Positions 12,148 to 25,169 are shown, counted from the first letter of the stretch. The stretch: DNA of 64,000 nucleotides from Rhodamnia argentea (GCF_020921035.1 NC_063155.1:17751311-17815310), one strand, 5' to 3'. Notes: generated from the sequence alone by a model not told the origin. Made by a program: numbers and translations.

Positions 12148-14520
12148 GTGCGACTCATCAGCTATCATTTATTCTTCTGAGATTCATGACGTAATTTTGA
12201 TCACTAGCTTCACTTGACAAGAAGGTTTTCCTTGGCAGGATTCTGTACCTTCCTAAATTCCTCCTCTTGCATGAATGAAGGAGTGGGGGAGTTGGTCGTA
12301 GAAGCCATTGGTTATCTAGTGAGATCCTTCATCCTTGAGCGACGAGCTTGCGCGAATGGAGTAAAACTTTTCCCGAAGCTATACCTTATTTCAGAATGAT
12401 TTGCTCCTCACAGGGTATCTATTTGTCTGATTTTGGAAACTTCAGATTTATAGCGAGTTTTTGCAGGCTGCAAATAAATTAGAGCCTTGCGAGGCAAGGA
12501 ATGTCAAAATCAACATAGGTAGAAAAGAATTGCTTATGGATTTACAGTTCCCCCCTCGGTAAACCGAGGATTTGAATTTTTCATGTACAGTCTGATCATC
12601 TTCTGCTACTCAATACACTAACCGCGCCCACAATCCACTTTCTCTGTGTCTGAAATCAATATTTTCTTCGAAAAATTCCTTGTCTAATTTGAATTCCTGT
12701 GTGAGTCCCTTTGCATGTCAAATTTGGCTATGGCAGATGTCCTGTTCAGAACGAACACCTTTCGATTTTGCATGGTGATCGAAAACCCTGTCAAATTTCT
12801 TATTATTCCCTTGATGTTCCTCTTGAACCTTCCAAAACGGGCATGAATTGGCGGTAAGTTTGAGAATCTGAGCTGAAATAAAAATGAAGGTTCTAGGTTT
12901 TCCTGGTTGGTGAATAAAATTTAATAAAAAAAGAGTAGTACTTTTGGCTAGTCTGTCATGTATGATTGTGGACCATCTTTTTATAACCAGTAGTCAAACT
13001 AATTTTTGAAATATTTTCAAGCACGGTAAACTGGTGCTGCTTTTGTGACAGGCTGGTTGATCCATGTAATGATCAAGGCATACTTTTGAACTTCGGTTCA
13101 ATGAGCTGTCTATGACCTTTTCATTGGACCTCTAGAAATTTGCAAAGTATTTTGCATCCTGTTTGATCCTATTGTCGTCACAGAATAGTTTTATGACATG
13201 ATTGATCTGGTCTGGCTAACTTGGCTGAGGAACTTCAATTTCATACCAGAGACCGATAAAAATGAAGAAAGAGGGATTTTGCAGAGGAAGCACCAGCAAC
13301 AGCTGAGGGCTTATCTTGCGCGCCAACCTTGAAGAGGCTCGTGGGCCAACTCGAGTGCCCTGAGGAAGTTTCGATGCTTGTCAAGATCCAAATGCTTGAT
13401 ATGGTCTCGACAGCACTCACCACAATGATCGTGAATGTAATTTCAAATGAATCTGCTTTCTGTATGCTCGTTAGGTCCTACCTCTGTTAATCAAATACGT
13501 ATGTGATAAGTATTCTACATGTCACCCTAATGCAGAGCTGTTTGATGCGGTAGCGTTCTAATAGCGTCAATCCCAAAACTCAATGAAGCTCTGCAGAGGG
13601 AGGTATGAATTGCCAGTCGTAGAAATCAGTGTAAAAGGATGCATGATGACAATCTCCTCCGTTCTATCAGTTTATTACTGTGATGATATCTGTTCTGTAG
13701 TTTAGGCACTTCAGCTTTTCAGCATTATCTTATTAACATCAGTTACTGTTCCCATACTCAAACAAGGAAAGTGTTGCTAATTGCTCACTTCTCCTAAGTC
13801 TGTTGTTTCATGAAACTCTGTCAATTGAGGTCCAACTGTGAATTAATTAGATATACGATCCCAATGGTGTTCATCCTGGACTCAATTAAACTCGAACTTC
13901 AATATAATTTACTATTTTCTCATTCTCATAGAGTTAATTCAATTAGTCATTTCTTGAGAACAAGATATTGTTAGAGGTTATATTCATCATTGCCTTAATA
14001 TTTCAGAGATTTCAGTTGAAATTTTCTCATCCGTAATGTTAATTTTACTGCTTAATACTAAGAGTTTCCTCTAATTAAGCTCATTAAACTTGAATGCATT
14101 TGATGAGTAAAAATTACTTTTATTATAATATGTTACCAAGAGATTTTCCTATATACTTTTACTTCTCTTGACAAAGCTCTTATAACTTTGTTTCGAAAAG
14201 AAAAGAATAATTTCGTGTATTTAATAAGCAAAAGTCAATTTTAGTATGATGTAATAGATTAGATGTCATATTGGCCTCTTTCGTGAATTATATAAGCTTT
14301 TTAAATCGTCGTACTGATAAAGAAGCTGCATAGTTATAGTGGGGAGAGCATTATCTATGGTTAATGGCCAAAATAGAGAGATCGGAATCAAATATGATAT
14401 ACGTATTCAAATTTACGGGTAGAACTAAGTATATATTGGCTATTGCTCTTACTTTTTACTAGCATTTTCGTATGAGCAATGCTAGAAATAAAGAGGTTGA
14501 TATCAAATACATGGCATGCA
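12148..14520. other. Intergenic, with possible old exons at 13280-13612
   Basis: Most of this stretch is AT-rich and non-coding. The exception is 13280-13430: after 'gattttgcag' a frame reads EEAPATAEGLSCAPTLKRL, continues with VGQLECPEEVSMLVKIQM and ends at a donor 'aat|gtaatt'. A second piece, 13534-13612, gives ELFDAVAF, then after a break ASIPKLNEALQRE. These could be exons of a decayed gene I do not recognise. No intact start or end was found. Confidence 0.3.
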
Positions 14521-14529
14521 TATTTTTTG

Positions 14530-14906
14530 GGCTAAAGTATACTAGAAGTGTCAAAACTTGTATACGACGCTCACTTTAATGCTAAAACTTTCAAAACGAT
14601 CACTTAAGTGCCAACTCTTTTAAAAAACGATCACTTAAATGCCTACTTTTTCTAAAAACGATCATTTTAGTGCCAACTTCAATTTGAGCCGACGTGGCTT
14701 GTCAAAAATCTGAACACATACTATTTTTTATTAATATTTGAGCTGGCGTATCTCGGTGGAGTTGACACTAAAATGATCGTTTTTTAAAAAAATTAACACT
14801 TAAATGATAGTTTAAAAAAAAATTGCACTAAAGTGATCGTTTTGAAAGTTTTGACACTGAAGTGAACACCGTACACAAGTTTTGGCATTTGTAATATACT
14901 TAAGCC
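14530..14906. mobile_element. Mutator-type MITE with exact 9-bp target duplication
   Basis: A 377-bp element has long terminal inverted repeats: the left end starts 'ggctaaagtatactagaag' and the right end, reversed, starts 'ggcttaagtatattacaaa'. Pairing continues for about 85 bp at roughly 80% identity. It is flanked on both sides by the identical 9-mer 'tattttttg' (14521-14529 and 14907-14915). Long TIRs with a 9-bp duplication are the hallmark of Mutator-like elements. It is non-autonomous, with no coding frame, and its interior repeats 'aacgatcacttaa' in both orientations. Confidence 0.85.
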
Positions 14907-14915
14907 TATTTTTTG

Positions 14916-16100
14916 TAACTCAACCTTAGTACTTAGTAGTAGCTAGAGGGATCCAAACCATCATCTCTCTCCATATATAGTGATATAAATAGAAGATACC
15001 ATCTTATGTGATTCGGATAGGATTGGGCCAGTGGCCTCTCTCAATTGTATGGTCTTTCCCGATTAGGCCCGCCCAATCTCAAATTTGTATACATATTTTG
15101 AAGAATTCTTATATATGATATTTCGGGCGTAGCCCATTACCATCATCAATAAGGTGAAGTGAGCGAAGTGAGCGAAGAAGGCGGTTCGCTGTGTTTTGAA
15201 TTTTTTACCCTTTTCGATGTTATTAATAGAAAAATGCAGATCTCGTACATTCGCCGCGCTAATGGAAGAAAGATAAAAATATATCACTTTGCAATAGTCG
15301 GTACCCTTCATAAAATACTCTTATTTCATCATAAATCAATAATCAACACGTTTACGATGGATCGCGATTCCTGAAAATATCGTACATTGCCCTACTTTTA
15401 TTGATTTCTTGGAGAGCAAGGCACTTAAGAGCACCCATGGCCACCTAGAAAGAATGGTGGATCATTGAACTCTTGGAAAGCAAGGCATAAGACAAAAGCG
15501 CACCAAATTTCTGTCACCTTACCACATTTGTCCAAACATAGTCAACTTCAAAGCAACCAGGCATGACCCGACCCATGTGTGTGCCTTGATGCCCAAGGAA
15601 ATAAGAAAAATTTTCAAAAATCATACCAAATTACACCGTCCACCTATTTTTATTATGAAAGTGCTCTTTTGTGGGGACCCCAATATCAATAATTACATGT
15701 TGCAATTTGCCCTTGTATTGGCAGCACTTGAAGTGTCAACCACTATGCAGATTACCAGTAAGTATCACAGCCACACGTTCTTCTTTTAGTCAATGAAGTT
15801 GATAAGAGACTATTTCTAATAACGTATTCAAGATATTGTCCATTTTATCCGGTTTAATTTGATGCCAAGTCTCACGGTTTTATTATCTAGCATTCACGTA
15901 TGCATATTCTTAGTATCATAAATGTAATTAAAGAGCCTTCGCCCATTTGATATTCAATTCGATTTATTCATACTCCCTTTACCATTCTAGAAACCCATTA
16001 GGAGCCGCTTCTTTTTTGGTTGTTTTTGCCCCGACGGTTAGTCCTCACACCAAAAAAAAAAAAAAATTGGTGGACATAACTCTCATATTATGCTTCCCAC
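14916..16100. other. Intergenic region upstream of the P450
   Basis: No gene was recognised. A short direct repeat 'gtgagcgaagtgagcgaag' lies near 15155-15180. The frames here (for example 15063-15311 and 15577-15789) lack family features. Confidence 0.4.
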
Positions 16101-16103
16101 ACC

Positions 16104-16111
16104 TATAAATA
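16104..16111 (+). promoter_or_regulatory. TATA box of the P450 gene
   Basis: 'tataaata' lies 91 bp upstream of the P450 start codon, a normal plant spacing for a short 5' leader. Confidence 0.6.
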
Positions 16112-16194
16112 TATTAGACTTTGTGCTCATTTCCTTCGAGCTGATCAATCCCACAAGGTCTGAAACAGAGCATAGAAATTGAGTGAGGGCAAAA

Positions 16195-18413
16195 ATGCAG
16201 AACTACTTCTTCAGCTCTTTGGCGCTCTCTTTGGCTTCTTTGTTCATGTATTGTGTGGGGAGAGTTTACCATGTTTATTGGCATAGACCCAAGACCCTCG
16301 AGGAGTACTTGAGAAAGCAAGGCCTCCAGGGCACTTCCTACAGTCCCTTCCATGATGAGCTGAAGCAGATGGCGAAGTCCACCGAAGAAGCCCGGCTTGA
16401 GCCGGCGAGTCTTGATCATCGAATCGTGCAGCGCGTGATGCCGTTACTTCAGCAAATGGTCCACAAGTATGGTAAGCAAAAGAGAGGCGAAACTGCACTT
16501 TGCCATTGTCTACTTTTCGCCTAATAAAAGCGAATCTAGGTGTACAAAGTCTTGTCCAAGATCATGGTTCTGTGATTGAATTTGCATAAACCTTTAGCGT
16601 ACATTCTAAAACATGGGAAACTAAGCAGGTAAAGTGTGTTTGAGTTGGATTGAAACAAGGCCAAGGCTGATAGTAGCAGACCCAGAGCTCATCAAGGTGG
16701 TGCTAGCAGACAAGGATGGCCACTATGTGAAGCCACCTTCCAACCCTCTAATTGATCTCCTACAGCTTGGGGTGTCCACTTTGGAAGGAAAAAAATGGGC
16801 CAAACGTAGGAAATTGATCACGCCAGCTTTCCACTTTGCGAAGTTAAAGGTATGCTGATATTTATGCACATATTTTCCATGACCCAGTCCCTAAAATTGA
16901 CTCTTATTCAGAATTTTTCTGTCCAATTGTTGTGGAAGATGCAAAAAAAAAAAAAAAAATTCTCACAAATCAGTTAGCAATTGAGAGATCAGTAGCTAGG
17001 CACCACATGTTAGAATCAAATAGCAAGATAGTTCACTAACAAGATTTTATTCACCAGGGGATGATACCAGCTTTTTCCATGAGCTGTCGAGACCTTAAGG
17101 ATCGACTCATGGAATTGACCGACTCTCAAGGATCGTGTGAAGTTGATGTTGCGACCGAACTGCAAAACCTCACAGCCGACGTTATCTCCCGTTCCGCCTT
17201 CGGGAGCAGCTTTGAAGAAGGCAAGAAGATATTTGAGCTTCAGAAGGAGCAAGCTGTCCTGGTTCTTGAAGCTTATTTTAGCCTATACTTGCCTGGTTTC
17301 AGGTGCATTAATAGGATTTCCCATATTTGGATCCAGTTTGTCCGATGCCATTCATATTACTATAATTCATACAAGAGTTTTGTGCAGCCAATGTTAAATG
17401 TTAATTTAATTTTGAGCTTCCTCTCTCTCGGAATTTTTAACGCAGCTTGCTACCAACTAAGAAGAACAAGAGAAGATACTATCTGGACCAACAGATTAAG
17501 TCGATGATACGCCAAATAATCCGACGGAAAGAGAAGGCGATGCAAAATGGAGAATCATGTACTGATGATTTACTCGGCTTGCTACTGCAATGTAGAGGAG
17601 CTGAAAGTGACATGACAATCGAAGATGTCATAGAGGAATGCAAGTTGTTCTACTTTGCCGGTCAAGAGACAACGGCTAACTGGCTCACTTGGACGATGGT
17701 CGTCTTATCAATGCACCCAGAGTGGCAAGACAAAGCAAGAGAGGAGGTGTTGCAGGTTTGTGGAGACCGGATTCCCGATATCGACAAGATTAATCACCTA
17801 AGAATTGTAAGGTTTTTTTCATTCTCTCTCAATAGTTAGTCACATTTACTAGGCTCCTATTAAGGATCACTCAAAAAGATGCATGGTATATTTTCACTGT
17901 GGGAGATTTTCTCAGTAACTGTGGAGTATATACAGATCAGTACAACTGGCTTAAGTGATTCTTTCGCAGGTATCGATGATATTACACGAAGTCATGAGAC
18001 TATATCCGCCCGTGGCCGCCCTTTACCGACACACTTGTAAAAGTACTACTTTGGGAGGATTGTCGATCCCAGCCGGAGTGGACATCCTACTTCCAACTCT
18101 GCTGCTTCATTTCGATCCCAAGCTTTGGGGCAACGATGCAGGTGAATTCAGACCGGAGAGATTTGCCAACGGCGTTTCGAATGCTTCGAAGCATCAGTTG
18201 GCATTCTATCCCTTCGGGTGGGGACCCAGAATATGCCTAGGCCAAAACTTCTCAACAATCGAAGCAAAGATGGCCCTAGCAATGATATTGCAGAACTTCA
18301 ACTTTCAGCTCTCTCCTGCTTATGTCCATGCCCCGTATACGGTCATTACTCTCCAACCACAGCATGGAGCTCCAATGATTCTGCGCCGAGTTCAACCTTC
18401 TAGGTCATTGTGA
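16195..18413 (+). CDS. Cytochrome P450, CYP72A-like (5 exons, 515 aa)
   Basis: Exons 16195-16471, 16629-16849, 17058-17302, 17446-17806 and 17970-18413 join in frame to 515 codons, the usual P450 length. The N-terminus has a hydrophobic ER anchor ([13 protein letters not shown]) and then a [15 protein letters not shown] hinge typical of the CYP72 clan. Further landmarks are the I-helix AGQETT (near residue 323), the ExxR motif EVMR (near 376), the PERF motif (FRPERF) and the haem loop [10 protein letters not shown] with its cysteine ligand (near 458). The ending, [19 protein letters not shown], is characteristic of CYP72A. Members are ER membrane monooxygenases that use a P450 reductase partner; CYP72A enzymes oxidise triterpenes, iridoids or gibberellins, and the substrate here cannot be read. 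A possible AATAAA lies at about 18532. CYP721/749 subfamilies were considered, but the C-terminus and I-helix fit CYP72A better. Confidence 0.93.
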
Positions 18414-19866
18414 AAGTAAATCACTAAGCTATGTCAAGATTAGTTCTTTCATGTCCCGAGATTCGAGGCCTTTTGAAGCTCAAATCCTTCTTGTTTGTGT
18501 CCTGCCCCGAAAGAACATACTTGGTGCAGCAATAAAGAGTCTTGGCTCTACCGATTCAGCTTGCCTCTGGTACACAATTTGACAAAATTTTCAGACATGG
18601 CTATATGGTATGTCTTTACTTGGGTAAATGTATCGAATCAAGCTACGGCACAATGTGTAGCGTTTCTCTTCTGCATAAAGATTGTCTTTTTGGCATTCTT
18701 TCTCATGCTCACGTGCAAGATTTCTGTAGAAGGGAATATATGCTTTATCAGCTCGTCAGCTATTAGCTCCGAGGGGAAACACTAGTCATTGGAATGGCAA
18801 GAACTTGGTCCGGAAAAATCTGTCAAATAATTTTTGTCTAGTACGTGAATTCTGCTTTCTCTCTCTTCTTGTCTTGTTAGGTCCATGTGAAAAATGGCGA
18901 TGAAGTGTTGTGCCTACGAGACACCAAAGGGAATCTTCTTCTAAGATGGTCACATGTAACATACCATCGAAACCAGTTCATTGATTTTTATTCTGCTTTT
19001 ATTTCAATTAATTTCTATTTTCTTTCTTTCTAGGATTCTATATTTTGATTCAATTCATAACCTTTAAATCCAAATTCTTCTGGGTCCTTCTAGCTTTCTC
19101 TAACCTTTGCCTTTTCTTGCTCCTTCTGGCTTTAGATTTCCGGCAGGTGCTCAGACAACTTCTTCTCAAAGCAAGAGCGCTGCTAATCCTAGATTAACAT
19201 TTGAGTTTGCAAATAAGTTATTTTTTTTTCTTTTCGTGTTTCTTTGAGGATTTTTGGGAATTATGATTTGGAGAAGAGTTCGTGTACACTGCAATCAAAA
19301 GTTGCTCAAAGGAGCTGTAGTTCTGTTGGGTGCTTCACTAGTTGTGCTCATTGTGGCATCATCATCATCATCACGAATGTACCATGACGATTAAGTATCA
19401 ATACTCACAGAAAACGATCTCGGTGTATCTCTGTTAGTGAAGACTAAATGAACAAAGGTGTTTGATTCTTGATCTAAATATGCAATTGTTGAGCGGTTTC
19501 TATTATATTGAAATTTAGACTTGAACTTTCCATAGTGGAAAGGAAAAAAAACCCTATTATCCGGACAGTGGCGCAGTAAGAGATTTTTTCATTGAAAACA
19601 TGACTTGTAAGGAAAACACAGAAATGAGTGGGAGGCATGAAAAGAAAGAAACAGATGAGGACGGGGTTCGTTGAAGAAGGAGCAGGAGCTGCAGAGAGAG
19701 AAAATGATCTTATCCCAATGTTTCTTTTGCTAGGCCCATAGCTAAAAAGAAGAATTAGGCCAAAAATTAGGATACATTCTGAAAAAATAAAGCATCCATC
19801 CTAGAGAAGAAAATGAAAGGCTTTGATCAAAATTCTCTGTTACATAATCAAGATGTGTAATTTACT
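18414..19866. other. P450 3' flank and intergenic
   Basis: No gene was recognised. A short (atc)n tract lies near 19350-19370. The frames at 18495-18785 lie in the probable 3' UTR region. Confidence 0.4.
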
Positions 19867-20950
19867 CTTTTTTTTTTTTTTGGTAAAAGTAAGATATATA
19901 TTGACTTTAACCAAAGCACAACTATACAAGAGCAAAGGGAGCCCGACACTACAAAAGGGGGGTCTTGCACTCGTGATGACACTAGTCAATGTCATTAGGA
20001 GTGCAAGAGTGTCGTAGATCCAAGAAAGGGACAAGGGTCCCTAAAGAAAAAGAGAAAGAGGCGGCCACAACATCTCGGTCAAAATACAACCAGAAGAGGG
20101 TTATAGGACGACCCTCAAATCAGCAAAAAATAGTCGGATCAATAGCCCAAGTGGCTTGCATTCTTCTGTTCCGAGGCGTGTCCTCAACGTGCTTGAAAGT
20201 GAGCGCTTTATCCTTCACTACCTTCTCAAGATGCATCTTAATGGCAGGTAGATAGAGAGTTTGGTTACGGAACAAGATTTGGTTTCTAACCTTCCAAATA
20301 ATGTGGCAAAGTGCTCCAAAGGAGAATCAAGCTATCTGTTGGTGGAAGCTGCGGCCACCTATATGCTGCATGGCCCAGTGTAGATTATCTTGCCAAGGCA
20401 TATTATATCACGCAAGGTTTACACTTGGCCGCCCAAAATGAAGCAAGAATGGCTGTGTGGTGGCAGGCAAAGTATAAATGGTCCACACTGTCTGGTCTGC
20501 ATCGACAAAAGGCACATGCTGCATCTGAAATCCGGTTGTAAGTAAGTAGTACCACTTGAGTAGGTAGTCGGTTCCGCATGGCCAGCCATAAATGGAATGA
20601 ATGCCTAGGGGCAAGTGAACGATTCCAAATGAAAGCATGCCAATGTACTTGTTGTCCTCTCGGCCTCATGATGCTCCAGGCGGAAGCTATGGAGAACTCA
20701 CCCGACGAGTGACCAAGCCAAGTAAGGCAATCGGAACGGCTCTGGTCAAGGGGTGGGATCTGCTCGGGCCATGCCTGAATGGTGTCCACAATCTGTGAAT
20801 AACGACTAGGGGAGGCAAAAACATCAGCAACCGTAGCACTCCGAGGGATGCCTGAACGGTAAATGTCGATGTTAGAAAAAACTTTGTTAAGCGGGCCACG
20901 TGGATGCCAAGGATCAAACCAAAAAGAGACATTGCATCCTCTGCCCAAAC
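19867..20950 (-). mobile_element. 5'-truncated LINE (zf-RVT end and poly-A tail)
   Basis: The minus frame 20948-20403 encodes GRGCNVSFWFDPWHPRGPL, then SIASAWSIMRPRG, WHAFIWNRSLAPRHSFHLWLA, LLTYNRISDAACAFCRCR and SVDHLYFACHHT. This is the zinc-binding domain (zf-RVT) at the C-terminus of plant LINE reverse transcriptases, with the CxxC...H...C spacing visible. Downstream, a broken frame continues to about 20150. A T-run at 19868-19880 on the plus strand is the poly-A tail of a minus-strand element. Everything upstream of zf-RVT (endonuclease, RT) is missing, as in typical 5'-truncated insertions. I could not fix the target-site duplication. Confidence 0.85.
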
Positions 20951-20995
20951 CGAGATTCTTTCTTCTAACCCCTTTACTGTATCATTTCTGAATCG

Positions 20996-21226
20996 GTGTC
21001 TCTAATAATGAGACTAACTGGCTTTTCCGAATTTGATGATTGCTTTCTGTATCTTCACAACATCTTCTGGGGGAGATTTTTCCCTCTGTTCATGGAAGGA
21101 ACTGGACGGCCGCAAAAAGTTTGGCCAAGATCTGCAGAAGACTCAGCTAAATTGGTTTTAGGTGATGACAGGTATGATCGCCTGCTTTCGATCATTCGGA
21201 CTAATCTACTTGATGAAGTGTTGTAG
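20996..21226 (+). other. Unrecognised open frame (possible gene remnant)
   Basis: A 76-residue frame contains GFSEFDDCFLYLHNIFWGRF and KLVLGDDRYDRLLSIIRTNL and ends DEVL. Its composition looks protein-like (mixed charged and hydrophobic residues), but it lacks a convincing start context, and I recognise no family. It abuts the truncated end of the LINE. It may be the last exon of a gene otherwise lost, or chance. Confidence 0.25.
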
Positions 21227-21866
21227 TTCTTTCTTCTTCTCTCTACCCCTGTTGCCGAAGTAAGACTCGCCGGTTCATGCCAAACCTGGACCATCCCATT
21301 GGACTCGTGCGAGGTTTACTTGTCTTGATTTGTTACGGTCGAAATCGGCACAAACTAGTGCATGGCTGAGATCATAATTTCATGTCCATCATGGAAACAC
21401 TATACAATTGTGAAAATAGCACATTGTTCTGACTTTGGTTAGAGATAGACAGCTTCAGCATAAACTAATGCTGGTTCAGTTTACAATTGAGCTAACTTTT
21501 TGAGAGACTTTTCTGATACTTTTTTGAGTCTTCAGAGGAAATAACACATGCAAATATGACATGCAGTCATTTTCTAGAGCAGCCTGATAATGTGACTTTT
21601 TTTCCTTTTACTTCAAGAAATTTCTGCAAAAATATAAGAAATGATCCATCCTTAGACCTGTTAAACACCACCGACATGTTATCCAAGATTTGCCAAGAGG
21701 TATCACCAAAAAATTGACATTCTTGGCAATTGCCCCCTAAATTACTCCAACATCTATGTAAATCCCTGCCTGGAATATACCATTGCATTATGGGGTGGTA
21801 GAATCTAAATGCTGGACTTCCCCATCATTGCTTATCATAAATCAGGAAAAGAAAAAACTCCACAGT

Positions 21867-22700
21867 TTAAGCAAATGAAAACCAACTTTCGTCCATTTCC
21901 AGGAATCTGCTCATCCACTCCAAATTCAGAGGACCCTCATTGAAGCTGTCGAGGAATCCATCCCCGGAGAAGTCGGGCTTCATCTCCTCGTCTTTCCTTG
22001 ATGTCCCTCCGTTGTCGCCCGCCAAGCTATGCATTGCCGCCGTGCTATTCTTCAAGTCTTGAGACTGATCTCGTTCTGGGAATTTACTTTGGTTCTCCTT
22101 CTGCTTTATCTTTTTGCTCAAATGAGAGTTCCAGTAGTTCTTGATCTCATTGTCGGTCCGGCCTGGCAGCCTTCCAGCTATTAAGGACCACCTGAAGTAG
22201 TTTGCAAAAGAAAGGAAACAAATTGAACTCAGTGAGTCATTGAATTCCAGCCAGAGGATAATCAGCTGCAAGAAGCAATGATTCTGTTGGGAAAGTCCAC
22301 CTGTTTCCCAGGAGTTTGTGAAGCCTGAGAATCAAGTCCTCTTCTTGGTCTGAGATATTGCCTCTCTTGATATTGGGTCTCAAATAATTCAGCCATCTTA
22401 ATCTGCAGCTCTTCCCACATCTATTGAGGCCTACACCGGAAACAGAAAAATCCAATTCAAATTCAACATGAGTCCAAATCACCTCAAAAAGCAAACATTA
22501 TCTAGTGACTACGAATGTAATGGGACACTGCATTAAGCAATGTAACAAAAATATATACCTGCTTTGGCTGCAACTAGCTTCCACCTTCTTGGGCCATGGG
22601 TTTCTATCACTCGAGCTAGCTTTTGGTCTTCTTCTGAAGTCCATGCTCCTCTGTTAGCTTCTCTCTTTGAGAACTGACTTCTTGCTGGTGCCACTGGCAT
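21867..22700 (-). CDS. R2R3-MYB transcription factor (3 exons, 198 aa)
   Basis: Exons on the minus strand are 22700-22559, 22430-22301 and 22191-21867, joined at the two classical R2R3-MYB intron positions, giving 198 codons plus a stop. R2 runs from [19 protein letters not shown] to [10 protein letters not shown], and R3 from [21 protein letters not shown] to [14 protein letters not shown]. The spaced tryptophans are present; in R3 the first is replaced by Ile, as is normal. The C-terminus is short and acidic and ends [20 protein letters not shown], a likely activation region. R2R3-MYBs are nuclear DNA-binding regulators; the R3 and the 'NSHLSKK' end recall WER/GL1-like and related subgroups, but I cannot place it more closely. 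The ATG at 22700 was chosen because no ATG lies in frame upstream before a stop. Confidence 0.93.
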
Positions 22701-22765
22701 GCTTAGTGTGCACAAGCAAACCCCAACTCAAGCACTGAATATGAAGACTTGTGCCTGTGTCTCTG

Positions 22766-22766
<1 letters not shown>

Positions 22767-22799
<33 letters not shown>
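22767..22799. repeat. (GA)n microsatellite in the MYB 5' leader or promoter
   Basis: About 16 GA repeats lie roughly 70-100 bp upstream of the MYB start, so they read as CT repeats on the coding strand. A GAA-rich tract follows at 22803-22828. CT-rich 5' leaders are common in plants; a regulatory role is only inferred. Confidence 0.75.
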
Positions 22800-22800
<1 letters not shown>

Positions 22801-22828
22801 CAGAAGAAGATGAAGAAGAAGAAGAAGA

Positions 22829-25169
22829 ATTGATGATGTGTGATTGTGCGTGCATTGCAGGGTGCAGGGAAATGGGGTCCCCTGTATCTATCTATCCAGC
22901 TACCTTTCTTGAGGAACTCCAACTAACCAATTACAGATGAGCTTGGGAGTCTGTGTATGACTGTATGAGGGTTCTGAGCAAGCGATTTTTCTCATTTTCC
23001 TTTTCCTTTCTATGCGGTCTGTGATTTGAGAAAAAGGAAGAAAGTAAGGGAGGGAGAATCTTGTACAGACTTGGTCCTCTTTGCTAGAGCTCACATTCCC
23101 TTTTTTTTTTTTTTTTTTTGTGTCTTTTGACTGTCTGAGGTTTGCTGCATTATGTAGGTTTCATATGGGGTTTGGCACCCAAATGGGATGAGAGAGAATG
23201 TGATAAGATGAGACAGAGAATTGGAAGAGCTAGTCATTCTTTTATGACTGGTCAGGCAAACCTAAAATGCTCCTGCATTCCCTTGGGATACTTGATTGAT
23301 GGGATGAAACTGGTAAAATTACTCAATCAGTCCTAAACATATCCTGCAGATGCCAACTTAATCCTAAACATTTTAGTTTTGTCAATTTAGTTCTAAATTT
23401 GTGCTCGAAATTTCGATATAATCCTCACGGTCAATCTTTGCCAGAAACTATTGATGGTCCAATCATCTTAGTCCGTTCTACGTGTGGCACGCCGCCAAGC
23501 CGACGATTTCGGCTGAAATTGATGGAGAAGACTAAATTGAAATTTTGTAACTCGAATTATCAGTAATACTATTTATCTTTTTGACAAAAAAAGGGTAAAA
23601 TTGAAAAAATTATTATTGAATTGACATTCGTACCATAGGGGTCAGGATGGAATGGATGATTTCCTCAGCTCAAATGGGATTGAAATCAAAGTGTCACTAG
23701 CCTTATGTCACAGACCAGAGGTTTCAAGGCACAATGGATCGGAATGCGTCCAGGATGATCGAGCAAGCCTAGAATCTTCTGTGTCTTAGAGCATATGGAA
23801 ATATACACACGTACTCTAGAGCGTTCTTGTAAATAGTGCGGGTAACTGGTGAATGGGGATATGGAATCTCCACTACTAGAACAAGGAAAACATACAGTTG
23901 CAATCAGAGGTCCCACTCCCTAATTTGGATCGCCCCCCTTCATTTGAGTAATGTAAGTCTTCTTAAGATCATCTCTCTTTAAAACACACACTCTCTCTCT
24001 AGATTTCTTGTATTGTTGTGTGTAACCTGTCTGAATTTGTCATAAACCAATTTCTTAACTCATATATGACGGGATGAGTTGTTATAACGATTAGTTATGT
24101 TCAATAAATGAGTCATAAATGAGTTTAAATAGGCTTATAAACGAGTCATAAAGTGTCGCGTAAATAGATTATAAATAAGTTGATAACTTACTTAGACCCA
24201 ACCCGTCTTTATGAGTCTCTTCATTCTCTCTCGTCCTCTCTCGATCTCGATCTCGCGCTCACTCACTTCACGTTCTCATCTCAATTTGGATATGAGATTT
24301 TTAAGATTGTATTAAATATGAAAGTGTTTTAGGAATATAATTCTGATCATGTATGGGTCACTAAATTTGCATTGCGTAAAAAAAAAAGGTTCAAAAAAGG
24401 CTAAATGGGTATATTTGGATCATATCATTTTTTATCCGACTCACCCGTTTGACAAGTTTAATTGTAAGTAAGGAAACGCTACATCAACAATCTCGCGACC
24501 CATACGTAGAACAAGAAACCGGAGTAGAAACCACAATTATATGGCGATTAAGTAGTGCTACACTAGCTACTTAACGCAGGTTCAACGCCTATAACTTCTC
24601 TCCAAGGTTTACGCTATTTACCTAATTTCTTCCAAAGATATTCCAAATTGGATCGAGAATTCAATGAAATCCACATTAGGTCCTGGAAAATCACATGATC
24701 CGATGTATCTTCTCGACTATGTCCGTGTATTCCATCAATCACATCCTTATGCAATGCCACTCGTCCGTACATGAACTTTTACTGGTTAGCAAAATCCAAA
24801 GGAATAATCCAAAAATCAGAAGGCATTAGTGCATGTGATGTGTCCCGTTGTTGTTCGCTAAAGATTGGACCCCACCCCCGAAGTGTGATGATGAGATCAA
24901 AGAAGCAAAAGAGCAGGGCAATGCAAAAGGACAACGAGAGAGTCAAATTACAGATCAAAATCAGAGTCAAATTCGTCATCGAATCCTGTGAATCTCGAAT
25001 TATATACATTGTTTTCAGAGATGTGTTCCTCGAATTATATACATCGAGTGATGATGTCTTGCACGTGATATTCTTTTCAGGGTTGAGTTGTCCTAGAAAA
25101 AAAAAAGTAATTCAGAGAAGAAAAAAAATAAGAAAAAATATTCACGAAAGATATTAGAGTGAAAAGTTG
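22829..25169. other. Intergenic, MYB upstream region and AT-rich repeats
   Basis: A long T-run lies at 23101-23119. An 'agtcctaaac'-type dispersed repeat occupies about 23310-23600, and 'gagtcataaatgagttt' variants recur at 24100-24200. The 128-residue frame at 24771-25157 is Lys/Arg-rich and lacks any family signature. No gene is supported. Confidence 0.4.

Noticed and set aside
14521-14915. Stowaway or Tourist MITE
   Set aside because: The duplication is 9 bp, not TA or a 3-bp target, and the inverted repeats are long; Mutator type fits better.
24771-25157. 128-residue plus-strand frame
   Set aside because: Lys/Arg-rich, no family match, no promoter or splice context; likely chance in A-rich DNA.
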